DNA of 64,000 bases from Gordius sp. MW1 (Eukaryota; Nematomorpha; Gordioida; Gordea; Gordiidae), in contig OZ038531.1 in the NCBI GenBank assembly GCA_964036665.1, positions 13,206,168 to 13,270,167 of the forward strand. Reading direction: 5' to 3'. The position numbers were made by a program, and so were the translations under genes. The notes below the pieces were generated by a model. It saw nothing but the letters and a program-made list of their open reading frames with translations, did no database searches and had not been told where the DNA came from. Shown in pieces: positions 61,589 through 64,000 of this stretch. The stretch's first letter is position 1; every line of letters begins with the position of its first letter.

Positions 61589-64000
61589 GAGAATCCTATT
61601 ATCCTCGATTGACTTCCGCAAAGAGGTTTTAAGCTGCGAGAACTATCATTTTGACAAAAGACAACGTTTTATTGTTGCGATTAGTTTGTTGTATCGCAAC
61701 GTGAGTGCTTAATTTTTGAAAACTGCTCTATGCGATTATGATTTCAAAGTAATAGTTTTCTGATTCTGATAAATTTTTACTTTTCATCATGGAAACCACG
61801 TCTGAAAACGACAACTTTCATCGGATGAATACGGTTCAAAGAAAAATATGTGAAAAATTTAGAGGTAAAATATTTATTTTTTTCGATTCTATGTGAAAGA
61901 GCATGAAAAAATATATAAAAGTAAGACAATTTGAGAATCCTATTATCCTCGATTGACTTCCGAAAAAAGGTTTTAAGCTGCGAGAACTATCATTTTGACA
62001 AAAGACAACGTTTTATAGTTGCGATTAGTTTGTTGTATCGCAACGTGAGTGCTTAATTTTTAAAAATGGCTTTATGCGATCATGATTTCAAAGTAATAGT
62101 TTTCAGATTCTGATAAATTTTTACTTGGGATCATAGAAACCACGTCTGAAAACGACAAATTTCAACGGATGAATACGGTTCAAAGAAAAATATGTGAAAA
62201 ATTTTGAGGTAAAAATATTTATTTTTTTCGATTCTATGTGAAAGAGCATGAAAAAATATATAAAAGTAAGACAATTTGAGAATCCTTTTATCCTCGATTG
62301 ACTTCCGAAACATTTTGACAAAAGACAACGTTTTATAGTTGCGATTAGTTTGTTGTATCGCAAAGTGAGTGCTTAATTTTTGAAAATGGCTCTATGCGAT
62401 CATGATTTCAAAGTAATAGTTTTCAGATTCTGATAAATTTTTACTTGGGATCATAGAAACCATGTCTGAAAACGACAACTTTCATCGGATGAATACGGTT
62501 CAAAGAAAAATATGTGAAAAATTTTGAGGTAAAAATATTTATTTTTTTCGATTCTATGTGAAAGAGCGTAAAAAAATATATAAAAGTAAGCCAATTTGAG
62601 AATCCTATTATCCTCGATTGACTTCCGCAAAGAGGTTTTAAGCTGCGAGAACTATCATTTTGACAAAAGACAATGTTTTATTGTTGCGATTAGTTTGTTG
62701 TATCGCAACGTGAGTGCTTAATTTTTAAAAACTGCTCTATGCGATTATGATTTCAAAGTAATAGTTTTCTGATTCTGATAAATTTTTACTTTTCATCATG
62801 GAAACTACGTCTGAAAACGACAACTTTCATCGGATGAATACGGTTCAAAGAAAAATATGTGAAAAATTTAGAGGTAAAATATTTGATTTTTTCGATTCTA
62901 CGTGAAAGAGCATGAAAAAATATATAAAAGTAAGACAATTTGAGAATCCTATTATCCTCGATTGACTTCCGAAAAGAGGTTTTAAGCTGCGAGAACTATC
63001 ATTTTGACAAAAGACAACGTTTTATTGTTGCGATTAGTTTGTAGTATCGCAACGTGAGTACTTAATTTTTCAAAAATGCACTATGCGATCATGATTTTAA
63101 AGTAATAGTTTTCTGATTCTGATAAATTTTTACTTTTTATCATCGAAACCACGTCTGAAAACGACAACTTTCATCGGATGCATACGGTTGAAAGAAAAAT
63201 ATGTGAAAAATTTTGAGGTAAAAATATTTATTTTTTTCGATTCTATGTGAAAGAGCGTAAAAAAATATATAAAAGTAAGCCAATTTGAGAATCCTATTAT
63301 CCTCGATTGACTTCCGCAAAGAGGTTTTAAGCTGCGAGAACTATCATTTTGACAAAAGACAACGTTTTATTGTTGCGATTAGTTTGTTATATCGCAACGT
63401 GAGTGCTTAATTTTTGAAAACTGCTCTATGCGATTATGATTTCAAAGTAATAGTTTTCTGATTCTGATAAATTTTTACTTTTCATCATGGAAACCACGTC
63501 TGAAAACGACAACTTTCATCGGATGAATACGGTTCAAAGAAAAATATGTGAAAAATTTAGAGGTAAAATATTTATTTTTTTCGATTCTATGTGAAAGAGC
63601 ATGAAAAAATATATAAAAGTAAGACATTTTGAGAATCCTATTATCCTCGATTGACTTCCGAAAAAAGGTTTTAAGCTGCGAGAACTATCATTTTGACAAA
63701 AGACAACGTTTTATAGTTGCGATTAGCTTGTTGTATCGCAACGTGAGTGCTTAATTTTTAAAAATGGCTCTATGCGATCATGATTTCAAAGTAATAGTTT
63801 TCAGATTCTGATAAATTTTTACTTGGGATCATAGAAACCACGTCTGAAAACGACAAATTTCAACGGATGAATACGGTTCAAAGAAAAATATGTGAAAAAT
63901 TTTGAGGTTAAAATATTTATTTTTTTCGATTCTATGTGAAAGAGCATGAAAAAATATATAAAAGTAAGACAATTTGAGAATCCTATTATCCTCGATTGAC
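61589..64000 (+). repeat. Five-monomer repeat (1698 bp), one copy plus a partial second
   Basis: Unit 1 is 61589-63286, with monomers at 61589, 61933, 62278, 62598 and 62942. The second begins at 63287, with monomers 63287, 63631 and the partial 63976, and runs off the window. Shared markers are CGCAAAGAGG with CTTTTCATCATGG, CCGAAAAAAGG (61960/63658), TTTTTAAAAATGGC and ACAAATTTCAACGG. Confidence 0.85.
62278..62597 (+). repeat. Most truncated monomer seen (320 bp)
   Basis: CTTCCGAAACATTTTGAC near 62301 lacks about 25 bases of the normal sequence, from AGAGG through AACTAT. The deletion joins at short A-rich similarity. It is the largest internal loss I noticed in the window. Confidence 0.85.

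Larger units (their letters stand above)
1..64000 (+). repeat. Satellite DNA array, ~345-bp monomer, about 186 head-to-tail copies
   Basis: The sequence GAGAATCCTATTATCCTCGA, or a close variant, recurs about every 345 bp from base 1 to the partial last monomer at 63976-64000. All copies lie in the same orientation. Most monomers are 342-346 bp; shorter ones (320-341 bp) are explained by small internal deletions. I saw no insertion of foreign DNA, no inverted block and no unique spacer. Composition is AT-rich (about 30% G+C in the first monomer). Short stop-free stretches of 60-88 codons occur on both strands, but they recur with the monomer phase, change frame and length with single-base indels, and resemble no protein family, so no gene is annotated. 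The family is not one I recognise by name. Nested higher-order repeats are known from centromeric and pericentromeric satellites of many eukaryotes; that location is inferred here. Confidence 0.98.

Noticed and set aside
1-64000. Open reading frames of 60-88 codons, mostly on the - strand and recurring many times
   Set aside because: They are stop-free stretches of the satellite itself. They recur at monomer phase, shift frame with one-base indels, differ in start and end between copies, include low-complexity Phe/Ile/Lys-rich stretches from A/T tracts, and match no known family. Several conceptual products read the same DNA in different frames.
1-64000. CRISPR array
   Set aside because: The repeated unit is about 345 bp with no short repeat/unique-spacer alternation; differences between units are scattered substitutions and small indels.
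1-64000. Inverted (opposite-strand) satellite blocks or palindromic array turnover
   Set aside because: Every monomer start I located reads in the + orientation; no switch of direction was found.
1-64000. Telomeric, rDNA, tRNA or transposon sequence within the array
   Set aside because: I saw no TTAGGG/TTTAGGG/TTAGG runs, no conserved rRNA or tRNA segments, no long terminal repeats and no coding frames of transposases or reverse transcriptases.

Overview
The whole 64 kb window is one uninterrupted array of satellite DNA. A monomer of about 345 bp (mostly 342-346 bp) is repeated head to tail about 186 times, always in the same orientation. I found no gene, RNA gene, transposon, CRISPR array or unique spacer. 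Every base I read falls in a recognisable copy of the monomer. I do not recognise the satellite family by name. Its size, copy number and nested higher-order structure indicate a eukaryotic chromosome, most plausibly centromeric, pericentromeric or other constitutive heterochromatin. Monomer 1-344 is about 30% G+C by hand count. It carries about 12 CpG against roughly 7.6 expected, so CpG is not depleted. This argues weakly against a vertebrate-like heavily methylated germline. I cannot assign a taxon further (an invertebrate, a plant or another eukaryote).

Monomers fall into subtypes, named here A-F after the cleanest higher-order repeat (HOR) unit at 5855-7920. They differ by linked diagnostic variants: the motif near monomer position 25 (TCTGAAAAG, CCGAAAAG or CCGCAAAG); TATTG, TATAG or TATTT before TTGCG; the ACTGCTC, TGGCTC, TGCATTATG or TGCACTATG block; CTTTTTATC or CTTGGGATC; GGTTCAAAG, GGTAGAAAG or GGTTGAAAG; and GAGCATG or GAGCGTA near the end.

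Layout. 1-5854: A-F-like monomers in irregular order, including E-F dimers and a mapped F/D chimera. 5855-12741: a regular six-monomer HOR (2066 bp), three full units plus a third of a fourth. 12742-19609: more varied monomers, with a 690-bp dimer pair and a run of shortened monomers. About 9255-30563: a 10.65-kb block (31 monomers) present twice in direct tandem, with about eight differences seen between copies. 30264-39552: several small local amplifications with periods of about 1035, 691, 1021, 346 and 689 bp. 40243-46425: a 3436-bp, ten-monomer duplication whose second copy lost one monomer through a crossover that can be placed within 8 bp. 47115-54698: a block with 4478-bp offset whose second copy lacks three monomers. 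53131-58649: a 2759-bp, eight-monomer tandem duplication with a chimeric junction monomer. 58839-64000: mixed monomers ending in a 1698-bp five-monomer repeat.

The content of the window is therefore a record of unequal exchange and gene conversion at many scales, not a set of genes. Elements that recur in most monomers are a perfect 8-bp inverted repeat (GTTGCGAT, 11-base loop, ATCGCAAC), a TATATAAAAG element near the monomer end, an ATCATGAT palindrome in several subtypes, and A/T tracts. Any function for these is inference.
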